Shown here one piece after another: positions 46,800 through 58,900 of a DNA stretch of 64,000 nucleotides; the stretch's first letter is position 1, and each line of letters begins with the position of its first letter. Source of the DNA: Cydia pomonella (taxonomy: Eukaryota; Arthropoda; Insecta; Lepidoptera; Tortricidae); contig NC_084728.1 in assembly GCF_033807575.1 (NCBI RefSeq), forward strand, positions 9,933,451-9,997,450, written 5' to 3'. The position numbers and the translations under genes were made by a program. The notes beneath the pieces were generated by a model. That model saw nothing but the letters and a program-made list of their open reading frames with translations. It searched no databases and was not told the origin of the DNA.

Positions 46800-46965
46800 C
46801 AAGACATATAGAGCTTACACATACATTATGAATTCTTCATTCTGCTAGCAAATAATGCATCTAAAGATTATTTAAATGCAAACATATTTTGAGCATTTTT
46901 GATGCCGTTGGGAAGTCCTTTCCAAAGACGGCCTGCAGTATTGTTTCGCCTCGCTTCGCTTCGCT
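46800..46965 (-). mobile_element. CR1-like LINE end with stop (minus)
   Basis: The minus strand reads NTAGRLWKGLPNGIKNAQN, MFAFK, stop, SLDALFASRMKNS. The pattern is a LINE C-terminus with one nonsense change. Confidence 0.5.
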
Positions 46966-48165
46966 AATGGAACAACACCTTATAACAAGAAAGTGAAACA
47001 ATAAAAACTGCGCAGTAGTTAAAACACATAATAAAATTGAGATGGTAAATGAAATGCCGTCCGTAGCTTTATAAATAAAATACCAATAATATATTAACGA
47101 GAAATTCGGTTCTTAATCAATAGGTATGATGAATCAAGTGTACGAAGTTTTGAAGACGAAATTTGATGATGGGTAAGCACAGATTAGTTAAATTTGTTAC
47201 TCTATTAACGTGACTTTCTTTTGACGTGAACGAGTCTTTAAAAACCCGTAGAAGCGGTTGGATGAAAAATCAGTTTCGAGGACGGCGTTGTCCCCGTGGT
47301 CTCCGAGAAGACTGGCTAAAGTTGACATCAACATCTACTACCCGCGCGAGTTTTTCGAACTACCCGCACTTGGTCTTGTTTATTAAATTGAACATTTTGC
47401 GCACTAGGGGTGTTACTCTGTCGACACACAACACTAACGATATTCGATTTTTCGACTGTCGATATTCGTTTCCATTTATACTAATGACGATTCTAAGTGG
47501 ACGAGATCCCCAAACCCTTGTCTCGATTAAAATTGCAATGTTTTTTGATTTCAATGGCTTTCCGCAGTTTTCTGCTGTAGAAATGACGATCCGTGGAAAG
47601 GATTTTAGGTTATTTTTATTATTTTAAGTTCAATTTGTATGAGTTAATAATGTGTAAAAATCGTAATAATTTAAATGAGTATTTTGTATGAAAAGTGTTA
47701 TGGCGCAGTGGCGTATATCAGTTATATATAACACCTATATGTATAGATTTGATATCGATGTACAGAGGAAAGTAGCCAATACCGAATGCATTATATGATG
47801 AGATTAATATGTTCTACTGTTAAAGTTCACTAGTTTTAAAGTTACTGTAAAGAAGCGTTATTGCTTCATCTGACTATTCGAGGTATTTTGCGTCAGTTCT
47901 GTGCATTGATTTAAGCACACGGTTGCCTCAAACAAGAGCAGTCATAAAATTTCTGTGAAATATGCAACATTTTTATATTTCTGCAGCTTATTATAATAAT
48001 AAAAAATAATAATAGAGAGAGAGTGAGTGATATGTCGATACCCCCCGTCAGGGGGGTATGAGGGGCCGCTACCGCCTTACGGCTGCGGCGGCTGTCGCGG
48101 GTCGCTTCCCCACCGACTGGTGGGGTGGTCATATGGCCGTCGTTTTGGGGACGGTGTGGGTAGCT
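46966..48165. other. No gene recognised
   Basis: A 133-codon plus frame at 47.2-47.6 kb has no motif. A short hairpin, ACCCCCCGTCAGGGGGGT, is at about 48,039-48,057, within a GC-rich island before the SINE. Confidence 0.4.
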
Positions 48166-48480
48166 GGTGAAAATAATAATAATTCAGCCTATATACGTCC
48201 CACTGCTGGGCACAGGCCTCGTCTCATGCGCGAGAGGGCTCGGGCTATAGTCCCCACGCTAGCCCAATGCGGATTGGGGACTTCACATACACCTTTGAAT
48301 TTCTTCGCAGATGTATGCAGGTTTCCTCACGATGTTTTCCTTCACCGAAAAGCTGGTGGTAAATATCAAATGATATTTCGTACATAAGTTCCGAAAAACT
48401 CATTGGTACGAGCCAGGATTTGAACCCGCGACCTCCGGATTGAAAGTCGAACGTCATATCCACTTGGCCACCACCGCTTC
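48166..48480 (-). mobile_element. SINE with family A head and a different tail
   Basis: The minus strand starts GCGGTGGTGGCCAAGTGGAT and has the B box and the TACGAAATATCATTTGATAT body. It then has a distinct 3' half (CGCATTGGGCTAGCGTGGGG, GTGCCCAGCAGTGGGACGTA) ending TATTATTATTTTC. A second subfamily sharing the head with family A. Confidence 0.75.
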
Positions 48481-48949
48481 TAATCTTATAATCCCGCTAG
48501 CTTATAGGGAGCGTGCATGAACTGTAGGAGGCAGCACAGGAGCCGTCAGATTTTTGGCGCGAGGCGTAAATGTGATGTTTACTGTTCCGATGTAACCCAC
48601 AAGATGGCAGAACCTACTAGGCACAAGAAAACACGTGACGTGTGAATGTACATGTTTATTGTTCCGATTCAAGCCACAAGATGGCAGACCCTCCAACGCG
48701 CACGGTCCCTATTATAATCCCGCGTATTTTATTTTTATCATGTTCCATTAAAATGTAATAGGATCTGTCAAATGACATAAATTTCACTGAAATCGGTTTA
48801 TGGATCGACGAGTAGTCAATAAATAAACACGGCACGTAAAGGTTATTTTAGCTCCGAATGCGTCATTTCTAGCACAGAATTAGCCCCATCTATCATATAT
48901 TAGCAGCACATGTAATTCCAAGTAACGGCTACTTTCCTCTATACTTCAA
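48481..48949. other. No gene; short direct repeat
   Basis: GTTTACTGTTCCGATGTAACCCACAAGATGGCAGA-like sequence occurs twice (about 48,577 and 48,653), with ACAAGATGGCAGA shared exactly. Otherwise unassigned. Confidence 0.4.
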
Positions 48950-49440
48950 ACTTCAACATTTATTCAGCAAATAGGCTACAAGGGCACTTTTACACGTCAA
49001 CAGGAAATTTACATACAAGCAAAAACAACACATTAACAATTATTTATAAAATATCAATTCAAACTATAGTATTATTTTTACTTAGAGATATATAGTCTCT
49101 TAATGTTGTATTACAACAAATATATAATAATAAGATTTAAAAAAAGAACAAATACAGATAAAGATATCTAAAATTATTTAGAGGTGTAATTGTCTCTAAG
49201 TGTCAGAACTAAAAGATTATATAATTTATCAAATTATCATTAGTGAGGTATGGGGTCTCTAAGAGTCAAAATCCTGTATAATTAAAACATTCATGAAGAC
49301 AAAATAAACATACGAGAACAGAATGAGGTAACAGCACTGTAATTATACTCAAAAATAAAGTTACTAAATATAATAGCCCGTGTTAGCTTAAACAGTTTCC
49401 ATAAACAGCACCCGTTCACGAGTATGACGTGTATATATTA
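48950..49440 (-). mobile_element. Element J, uninterrupted copy (minus)
   Basis: The complement runs from CGTGAACGGGTGCTGTTTAT through TTCTCGTATGTTTATTTTGT to the CATTTATTCAGCAAATAGGC end. It lacks the hAT-like insertion present in the 17-18.7 kb copy and so shows the empty site. Confidence 0.7.
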
Positions 49441-49617
49441 TACCGATATCAAAACTGTTCATGTAAGTATTGCAGTTAAGTTACAGATATATAAGACACC
49501 GGGCCATAATACTTTTCGTTACATTTGGTTTTTGATCCGACAGGGGTCGGGTTTTTAAAGACATTCACTTCACATGTCACTCAAAGAATAGGTTCACAAT
49601 ATATCATCAGTACATAC

Positions 49618-49953
49618 ATGCCCAAAGTTACGGGCTATAATTTCACAAATATGAGAAAATCCTCTAGATATGCTTGTTTTACAAAATTTTCCAGTTACGT
49701 CGACTCGCCTCTGGATTTCAAGTATGTGGTACAACTTCAATTCTTGATGAACACTGTAGGCTCCTGGCCATATAAGCAATTTGGAAGAAATCGAGTAGCG
49801 GCCATTTTGTCTACGTACAACGCCTTTCTAATACTTGTTGGCACCACTGTGTGCGGTTTGGGATTAATCTATATGCGTGTGAATATAGTAAAACTGTCGT
49901 TTTTTGATTTGGGCCATAATATTTTGTGTTGGCTTTTAGAAATCTTGTATCTG
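49618..49953 (+). CDS. Odorant receptor exon 1
   Basis: 112 codons from ATG to CTG|GTAAGT. It contains the cytosolic N-terminus, TM1 and the start of TM2 (FDLGHNILCWLLEILYL). An upstream in-frame stretch has no ATG, only TTG at 49,525. Confidence 0.85.
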
Positions 49954-52900
49954 GTAAGTGATCAATAATGATAATAAATAATACTAGCCCCAATGCAGTG
50001 GAGTTCGTGTATAAACAAATATTTTATTTATTTTAATGATTTTTACACATGTTACATCAAATGACTCTGTAATGGGGCCCATAATAGTAATGTTAAATCT
50101 AGTTTATTTTGAAAGGAAATTATAATTGCATGCTCCTCATAGACGCCCCAGGGTTTCCACCCCAAACGCCGCAAATATGTAGCTACTACCTAGTGTGACA
50201 TACTTTGACGTTTGTGTCTTTCGGCCGAGGATGCGGCCGCACCAGCGCCAACTTTGGTGCCTGGAATATGGAACGGCGCCAGGGTATCCACGCAGGTAGC
50301 GTCCCAGACAAGTGGCCGACCCATCCAAGGCACCAGTGTCATTCCGTCAGGCCTCTTGCCATCGATCCTGGCCAGACCGTTAGGTTCGAGGACCGCCGGC
50401 ACCTTGGCACTGAAAAGAGCCCATCGGATGACGTCGTTGAGGCTGGCGTGGCGAGGGATCCTTCCAGCACTACAGCTGCATGAGATGCTGTGGTGGCCCG
50501 GAGTATCCACTGACTGAGGAGACGAAGAACATATGCATCTGGGCTAGTATGGGGCATTCTTACACAAATTGACTTAGTCTCCACATTAACCCCAATGTTG
50601 TTCACGTGGGGAATTCTGTATTTTTAAATACTACGCCGGCGGGTAACAAGCATACGATCCGCCTGATGGTAACTGGTAAGCTGTCACTGTAGCTTATGGA
50701 CGCCTGCAACTCCTGTGACAAAGCCACGCAATCACTGACCGTTGGTTTGTTAGCATTAAGTCTAAAATGAGTAGTAATTAATTTACTCAGAAAATAATTA
50801 ATATATAGAACAATAAAAATCTGCGATAAAATGGGACCAGGTCAGTTTGTGTAACATTGTCCAATGTTTATTTATTTATTACAAGCTTTTATTTAACTTG
50901 CCTTGTTAGTTAGTGTGGGTCAAAACTTGGAGGTTAAATTTTACCCACTTCCCAATTTCCGATTGAGCTGAAATGGATATCATATGTAAATCGGATGACA
51001 ATGCAATATTATGATGACATGGAGACAGGAGGTGGCCATGGGAACTCTGTGCTAAAACAACACAAACTAATTGTTTGAGGTTGTGAGAATTGTCTCGATG
51101 TGTATTTGTTGCCTGTAGAAAGAAAATACCAGTCAGCGATAAAAGCTTGTACCAAAAATGTTTTTTTTTTGCCAGAAACTTTTTATAGTTATAATTTCAG
51201 CAAAGATTGATAACAGCAAGGACAAATAAATATCAAGAAACAATAAAGGATTATTTACTTGACTTCAACTTGTTTTACTTCAAAGGCCGGTCACCATATG
51301 CTGCAAAGGTAAAATAATATTAAATATATTATACAAAACCAGTGACTGTGCCAGTTCTGGGGATTATTTTACCGAGCGAACCCCAGGCTCCCTTACAAAT
51401 ACTTCTTCTTTAAAACCAGACAAGTGTGTGTCGGACTCGCCCACCGAGAGTTCCGTACAAATCTTACTTTTTTTTTTACATAAGTATTTATATTTTTGAG
51501 ATTTTCCCTGTATTAGCAGTATGAGAAGATATTACTTGCCAAATGTCAGGTCAAAGGGAAGTACCATATGAATTTTGATTCCCTTGAGAATGTCCAAATA
51601 TTTCACTCCTTATATATACCTATTTTATAATAATATCTACCCTGTTACATGAAACGTAAGAGTTCATGTAACATAAATAAATAAATAAATAAATATTATA
51701 GGTCATTATTACACAAATTGACTAAGTCCCACAGTAAGCTCAATAAGGCTTGTGTTGAGGGTACTTAGACAACGATATATATAATATATAAATATTTAAA
51801 TACATAGAAAACACCCATGACTCAGGAACAAATATCCATGCTCATCACACGAATAAATGCCCTTACCAGGATTTGAACCCGGGACCATCGGCTTCGTAGG
51901 CAGGGTCACTACCCACTCGGCCAAACTGGTCGTCAAACATACATACATACATACATACATATAATCACGCCTATTTCCCGAAGGGGTAGGCAGAGACCAC
52001 GGATTTCCACTTGCTACGATCCTGACATACCTCTTTCGCTTCCTTCACTTCCATGACATTCCTCATACACGCTCGTCGGTTTAGGGTGCTCTTGACCTGG
52101 CCTTTCTTCAGGATTTCCCCGATTTGATCAGAGAAAGTCCGCCGAGGTCTAGTATGTTTGTTTTATTATTATTGTTATTCCTTTATTTCTCTTTCTTCTT
52201 AGGATTATGTTTTTTACAATATGGATATAAAAGTAAAATATAAAAATACATTAAAAAATACTATACAAAACACATATAAACACATTGTAAAAAACTTAAC
52301 CTAGTGTGCCGCCAGCAGCGGGGCAGGGCCCAAGCTGCCGGCGGTCAGGGCTGCAGAGAGAGGAACCGCCCCACTATCCGCGCCGTGTCCAAGATCACCG
52401 CCTTCTGCATCTGACCCTTGATTCAACCACCTAGCGAGAGTCTCTCAAGGTGTTGGTCGAGACTCTTCGCTATGAGATCGTTCGCTGAAACGACTATTGG
52501 GACAATGATCGTCGAATCAACATGCCACATGGCGGTTATCTCGTGAGCCAAGTCTAGGTACTTGCTGGACTTGTCCTTCTCGGCTTTCACGAGATTCTCA
52601 CCATGGGGGATGGTGATATCGGCGAGCACGATCGTTTTTTTTTTTTTTTTTTTTTGTAATTCGACATTTAGAGACTTTATACATCTCTAAGTAATAATAA
52701 TACTTTACTTACTTTTACTTTAAACAATAATACTTTAGTTTGCATTAATATTTTCAATTAAATGTATTTTATAATTGTTGATGTGCATGTTTTTGCTTGT
52801 ATGTAAATTCCATGTTGACGTGTAAAAGTGCCCTTGTGGCCTATTTGCTGAATAAATGTTGTAGTTGAAGTTGAAGAAGTTGAAGTTAAATATGTTAAGT

Positions 52901-55900
52901 ACATTGTAAGTACTATAAATCTATTTGTGTAAGCAACTGTTTGTGTTCTAAATAAATTTAAAAAATATATATTTTAGGTACATGCGCAAATCCACATCAT
53001 ATCAGGAATGTTCACGATCTACGTGATGTGGCAGATGGTCATCGGAGTGTCTCTGTTCATGTTCATGCCGTGGTTCAATAACTATAGCAGAGGCATGTTC
53101 GGCGAAAATCGGCCCCAAAACAGCACGTTCGAGCACTCTGTATATTATTATCTATCTCCTGGCATATATACAACTGAAGAGGGTGGGTTTTGTGTGATGT
53201 GACGTCAAAAAATTTCCAAATTTGCGAAAATTCCACATGGAAAAAAATCGAAAACGGAATTTTTGTAAGTATGGAAATCGAAAAATTTCTATATCCACAA
53301 AGTTTCAAAAAATATGAAAGTTACTTCTAAAAGTGTGGAATATTATTTTTTATCGAATTAATTGATTATATTTTTAGTGTTCCGTACAAAACTTTGTTCA
53401 CGGAACACTTATGGAATCACTTTGGTTTTGCAAATCGGTTATGTGTGATTTTTTTTTTCTTAAACTATACTATTGATATAACTTTATTTTTAATTTTTAT
53501 AATATAAAATTTTTTTTTCAGAATATTGGCTATTATTCATATTCAATTTTTCACTTTCCTATGTAACCACAATTGGCATGTGCGTTTTTGATCTCTTACT
53601 GATCTTGATAGTTTTCCAAATTTGGGGGCACCTGAGGATTCTGAAGCATAACTTGGAAAATATTCCACTGCCGGAAAACAGTATTATGTACTCAGTTGAA
53701 GAAAATAATAATATACGAATATTGTTAAAGGAGAATATATTACATCACAATCTTATTGTAAAGTAAGTAGCTACGCCCAGATCAAAAATATTTAGAATAT
53801 AACGGTTACACTCACTGGAATTTTTCGTCGCTATTGGCGGTGAGTGAGGGTCACCGTAGCATTTAAATATTTTAGAATATGTCTCACGAAAGTTTAATTT
53901 CGATCAAATCAAAAATATTGATTAAGGCTAAGCGTCAAAAGTATCTACCGTTATATCAACAGTGGCATAGGTATATGCATTTAGGTTGAGAGCAAAGACT
54001 ATTATAATATATACTAGGCCTGCCCCGGTTTCACACGGGTAAAACTTAACAAATTATACACTTAAACTTTCCTCAAAATTTTCCTTCACTCCTCCTTCAC
54101 CTACCAATAGAGTATATTGATAGGTGAAAACCGCATTAAAATCCATTCAGTGGGTAATTATTAAGCTTATCTTGACGACCAGTCTGGCTTAGTGGCTAGT
54201 GACCCTGCCTATGAAGCCGATGGTCCTTGGGTCCGAATCCCGGTAAGGGCATGTATTTGTGTGATGAGCACAGGTATTTGTTCCTGAGTCATGCATGTTT
54301 TCTATATGTTTAAGTATTTGTACATTATATATATCGTTGCCTGAGTACCCACAACACATGCCTTCTTGAGCTTGCCGTGGGACTTGGTCGATTTGTGTAA
54401 TAATGTCCCTAAACGGAAGCCCTTAAAAGAGCGGAATGGCGTAACCTTCTACATGACGGCATAGCGAAGCATGATGAAGTCTGGCTCGATGATTTAAAGC
54501 AGAAAAGACGGACTGCACAGGAACCATCAACAGTTCGCGCTTCACCTGCGATCTTTGTGGCAGAAAGTGCCGTGCTGCGATTGGGCTTTACAGTCACTGG
54601 AAAAGATGTGCCGCACCTCCGATCTCCGACGGCGCACGGACCTCTTCTTCTTCTTCTTAATAACCTGTCGCTGCAACAATCATCTGTCAAGATGCTGTGG
54701 CCAATGTTGATTATGATGATTTATCGCAAACATATAGGACTTACAGACAGACTGACGCGGCGGGGACTTTGTTTTTGAAGGTGTAAGTGACCACATAGCA
54801 GTCACTTACATACATTACTGTTTTGTGTTCGAACGAATATTCTCTTTTATCTTACGAATGTTATTTTTTAACAGCTTGGTCGATAAAGGTTACGCGATAC
54901 AGCGATGGTTCTTAAACTTAACTCACTAGAAGACGCTGTTATAAATAAATAAATATTATGGGACATTATTACACAAATTGACTAAGTCCCACAGTAAGCT
55001 CAATAAGCCTTGTGTTGAGGGTACTTAGATAACGATATATATAATATATAAATACTTATAAATACTTAAATACATAGAAACACCCATGACTCAGGAACAA
55101 ATATCCATGCTCATCACACGAATAAATGCCGTTACCAGGATTTGAACCCGGGACCATCAGCTTCGTAAATCTTATTTTAATTTCTCATGCTCGTAAAAGT
55201 GACATTAAAGTCGCGTGTAAGCGACATAAAATTGCCTATTATGCTCTAGAGCATAAAGTAGAATCATCTATTACGACCCTTATTAACTTAGCAATAAAGT
55301 TTAAAATCTGTCATACAAACTGCCAGCCCTACCGGCGTGCCCGGCGCCCCGGACCGGCCCGATTACGATTTTCTTTAGTCTTGAACAATCAACCTAAAAT
55401 ATTAGAAATTTAGTGCTCGGACCAATAAATTGACTTTATGCCCTTCTCAAAAAAAATCTATTTATTGACAATAACAATATACATAATGGATATATACAGA
55501 TGATTACTATAACTAGCTTATATCTAAAATAGGCCCTTGAGGCATTGTACCAAGGATGCTGGCGGCATTTCCTCGTTGTATCGCAATACTGATACGTTGT
55601 GCGAGGAAGCCGCCAGCTCTTCGGTCACCAGTTACGTCAACCAGACGTTTCGCGATTTCTCCAAAAAACTTGTGCGCGCTGGGACCCCATGGACCTAGAG
55701 TTTCAACGCCAAAAGGTACAAAATGGTACTCTCTACCGAGGCCCTTCTTGTATTGATTTTTAAATTTAGAATTTCTCAACAGATTCGTGGACAGATGCTC
55801 GGACGCATTCAGCGAATATTTGTTCGCATTCTACATGTTGATGCAGCTCATCACCTGCATCTTACTACTGGAAGTCACGTCGTTCTCCGCAGACTCGCTG

Positions 55901-58900
55901 GCGAAGTACGGCCCCTTAACCGTCGTCATTCATCAGCAGTTAATACAAGTGTCTATAATGTTCGAGATGTTGAACACCAAGGTATACAGTTTTAGTTTCA
56001 TGTGTACTAACATATCAATAGTGGAAGAGGTTCATATATCCTCTCAGTCTTCGGAAAGACGTTGGCTCTCTCTGCCTGTTCTACCGTCTGTGCAATGGAA
56101 GATGTTCTGAAGAACTTTTTGAATTATTAGTGCCACCGTCGCGTTTTTATCACCGCACAAAGAAGCAAAGTTCATCCTCACTTTCTCGACACGTGGCAAA
56201 CCCAGAACAAGCGGGCATCTGGCCCGTTTTTGCCCAGAACGTGCAAGTTGCGGAATGAGCTACCTTCTGAGGTGTTTCCCTTGCGCTATGACATGGGGTT
56301 CTTCAAGAATTTAGGGTTCTCAAAGCTTGGCACGCATGAATGGCTCCTCCGATGTTGCTTATATTCATGGGCGGCGATGACTGCTACCCATCAGACTGCT
56401 CGTTTGCTGCCTATTACAAAACAAATTGCTCTTCTACATTAAAAGTATATACAACTGTACATGTTTTAAAGTTCAAGGCTTTATCTTCTACAATTTACAC
56501 TTTGTGTTATCTGAAATGGAACTGTTTTATATTTTGTTTTCCAAACCAGCTCATAAAGCGTTTCTTTATACTTCAAAAACTGATGAGAAAGTTGTATTTT
56601 ATCCACAAGATTGGCAAAGTAAATTAATGCAAATATTGAGTTGGTTTCTGAAGTTCCGCGTGTTGGCTGGTGAAATTGACTTTGAGTATAACCCCGATCT
56701 CTGAGATCAAGTTCGCCATACATTGACTATGGCGTACTAGATCTTAGAAAAGCGGATAGACTATAATGAATTTGAATGATAATTATTTATCAGCGTGGAT
56801 TTGGATTTGACTTTTAATGTTTTACAGTGAACATTTTTGTCAAGTTGGTGGCCTAGCGGTAAGAGCGTGCGCCTTGCAATCCGGAGGTCGCGGGTTCAAA
56901 CCCCGGCTCGTACCAATGAGTTTTTCGGAACTTATGTACGAAATATCATTTGATATTTGCCAAGTCGCTTTTCGGTGAAGGAAAACATCGTGAGGAGACC
57001 GGACTAATCCCAACAAGACCTAGTTTACCCTCTGGGTTGGAAGGGCAGATGGCAGTCGCTTTCGTAAAAATTAGTGCCTACGCCAAATCTTGGGATTAGT
57101 TGTCAAGCGGACCCCAGGCTCCCATGAGCCGTGGCAAAATGCCGGGACAACGCGAGGAAGAAGAAGAAGAAGATTTATGTCAAGTTGGTGTGGTGAAAAC
57201 TTTTGTGTTACTCGGAATCTTAGTTTGTTCCCTTGGGCCTTAAAACCCTCGAAACGCCCAAGATTCCACTTTTCGAACTACTCGCTACTCGTCGTGGTGC
57301 GATTTTGGAATCTTTCGCTTGCTCGGGTATCAATATTAGCACGAGCGGTTAAACAACAACTTTGCCCTCTTGTAAAATAAATAACTAACGATAAGGCCGC
57401 CTGTTGTTTCTTCTGTTCTGTCTTTGAGTATCCTGTGTGTATTCCTTGTAAATTTATTTTGAAGTTGTGCAATAAAGAGTATTTGTATTGTATTGTATCG
57501 TATCGTATCTATTATTTTATTTATCTTCAGAGTGAGCAGTTAATCGACGCCGTATACGCCATCCCGTGGGAGCATATGGACACGAAGAACAGGAGAACTG
57601 TGTTGTTTTTCCTGCACAGGATCCAGACCCCAGTCAGTCTGAAGGCCGCTAAGGTCGTCCCTGTGGGGGTCAACACTATGTTTGCGGTAAAAATGTAGAA
57701 TTATATTCTTAGCGCCGCTAACCCTGTATCAAATTGTACTGGTCACCATGGCAACTCCAGGTTTAACCGGTTAACGGGGTTAACCCGGGTTAGTGGGATG
57801 GTGCAAGTGGTGCTCAATGTTATAAATGCGAAATCTCTATCTGTTTCTCTGTCTGTTACCTCGTCACGCTAAACTGCTGAACCGATTTAGATGATTCGTA
57901 TGGAGATAATTCAATACATGAGGAAGGACAGGATAGTTTTTATAAATAACCACCCTACATAAATAATCACATCCTACGCAGACGAAGTCACGGGTAGAAG
58001 CTAGTTTTAACTAATTCAAATATCGGGCGACAGCACATCGCCATGTTTTGATCCGTTACCAGCGGTCGTGTCATCGTGTGCCATCTGATTTCTGGAGTAC
58101 CGTAGGGACGTTTTACATCTTCAAATTTAATATACCTATTAACTTATTAACCATTTAAGAGTATATTCATATTATTCATATTCATATAGAACTAGAACTA
58201 GATACACGTGTACGGTATACGTTTATAATATTATATCCCATCAAAAACATAAATGTGAAATGAGAGCCAAGTACGGTCGAGGAAATTGATTATTTAGCAG
58301 TTTACGGTTCACTTTACATTGGACAGTTCATGGCATAAGTATGTACAACCAAATTTATTTGAACCGCAAATTGCTAAAGAATCAATTTCCTCGACCGTAC
58401 AACATTAAGAATATGCGTCGTTGACTTCGCAGGCGAAATAATAGGGGGGATTACTGCAATGTTCTGCCGCCAGAGTGCAGCACTATACTCTGTATCGTTA
58501 GGTATTTTAAAATAGGTAAAAAAAATCTACCCTCAAGTGGCTCCTTAAGCCAGCTTAGATGAAAACATTACATGATCAAATAATGTAGGATTAAAGTCAG
58601 GTTGTTCAGTGACAGATCCAGGCGGTTTTGTATTTGATTGGTTAACCAATAAATATTATAACTACCCGAAAATGTATAAATTGTTTGTTTACTTTTATTT
58701 AAATACCTAAAGATACAGAGTATAGGACCTATCCTAAACCATAGACTAACTTACACATAGTGTCCCTTAAACAGTTTTTCGACAAGTTTTCACAGGTAAT
58801 AAAATATGACATTGATGCATCAAGGTGGTTGGTTTGTTTACAGGGGCTTACCGGGTAACACGAAAATTTTAATATTTAGAAAATATAAAATTTTAATGTT

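Noticed and set aside
47226..47627. 133-codon plus frame
   Set aside because: No start context, no motif and AT-rich chance composition.
49525..49617. Earlier start for the odorant receptor
   Set aside because: The extension begins with TTG, has no ATG, and the first in-frame ATG at 49,618 gives the usual N-terminal length.
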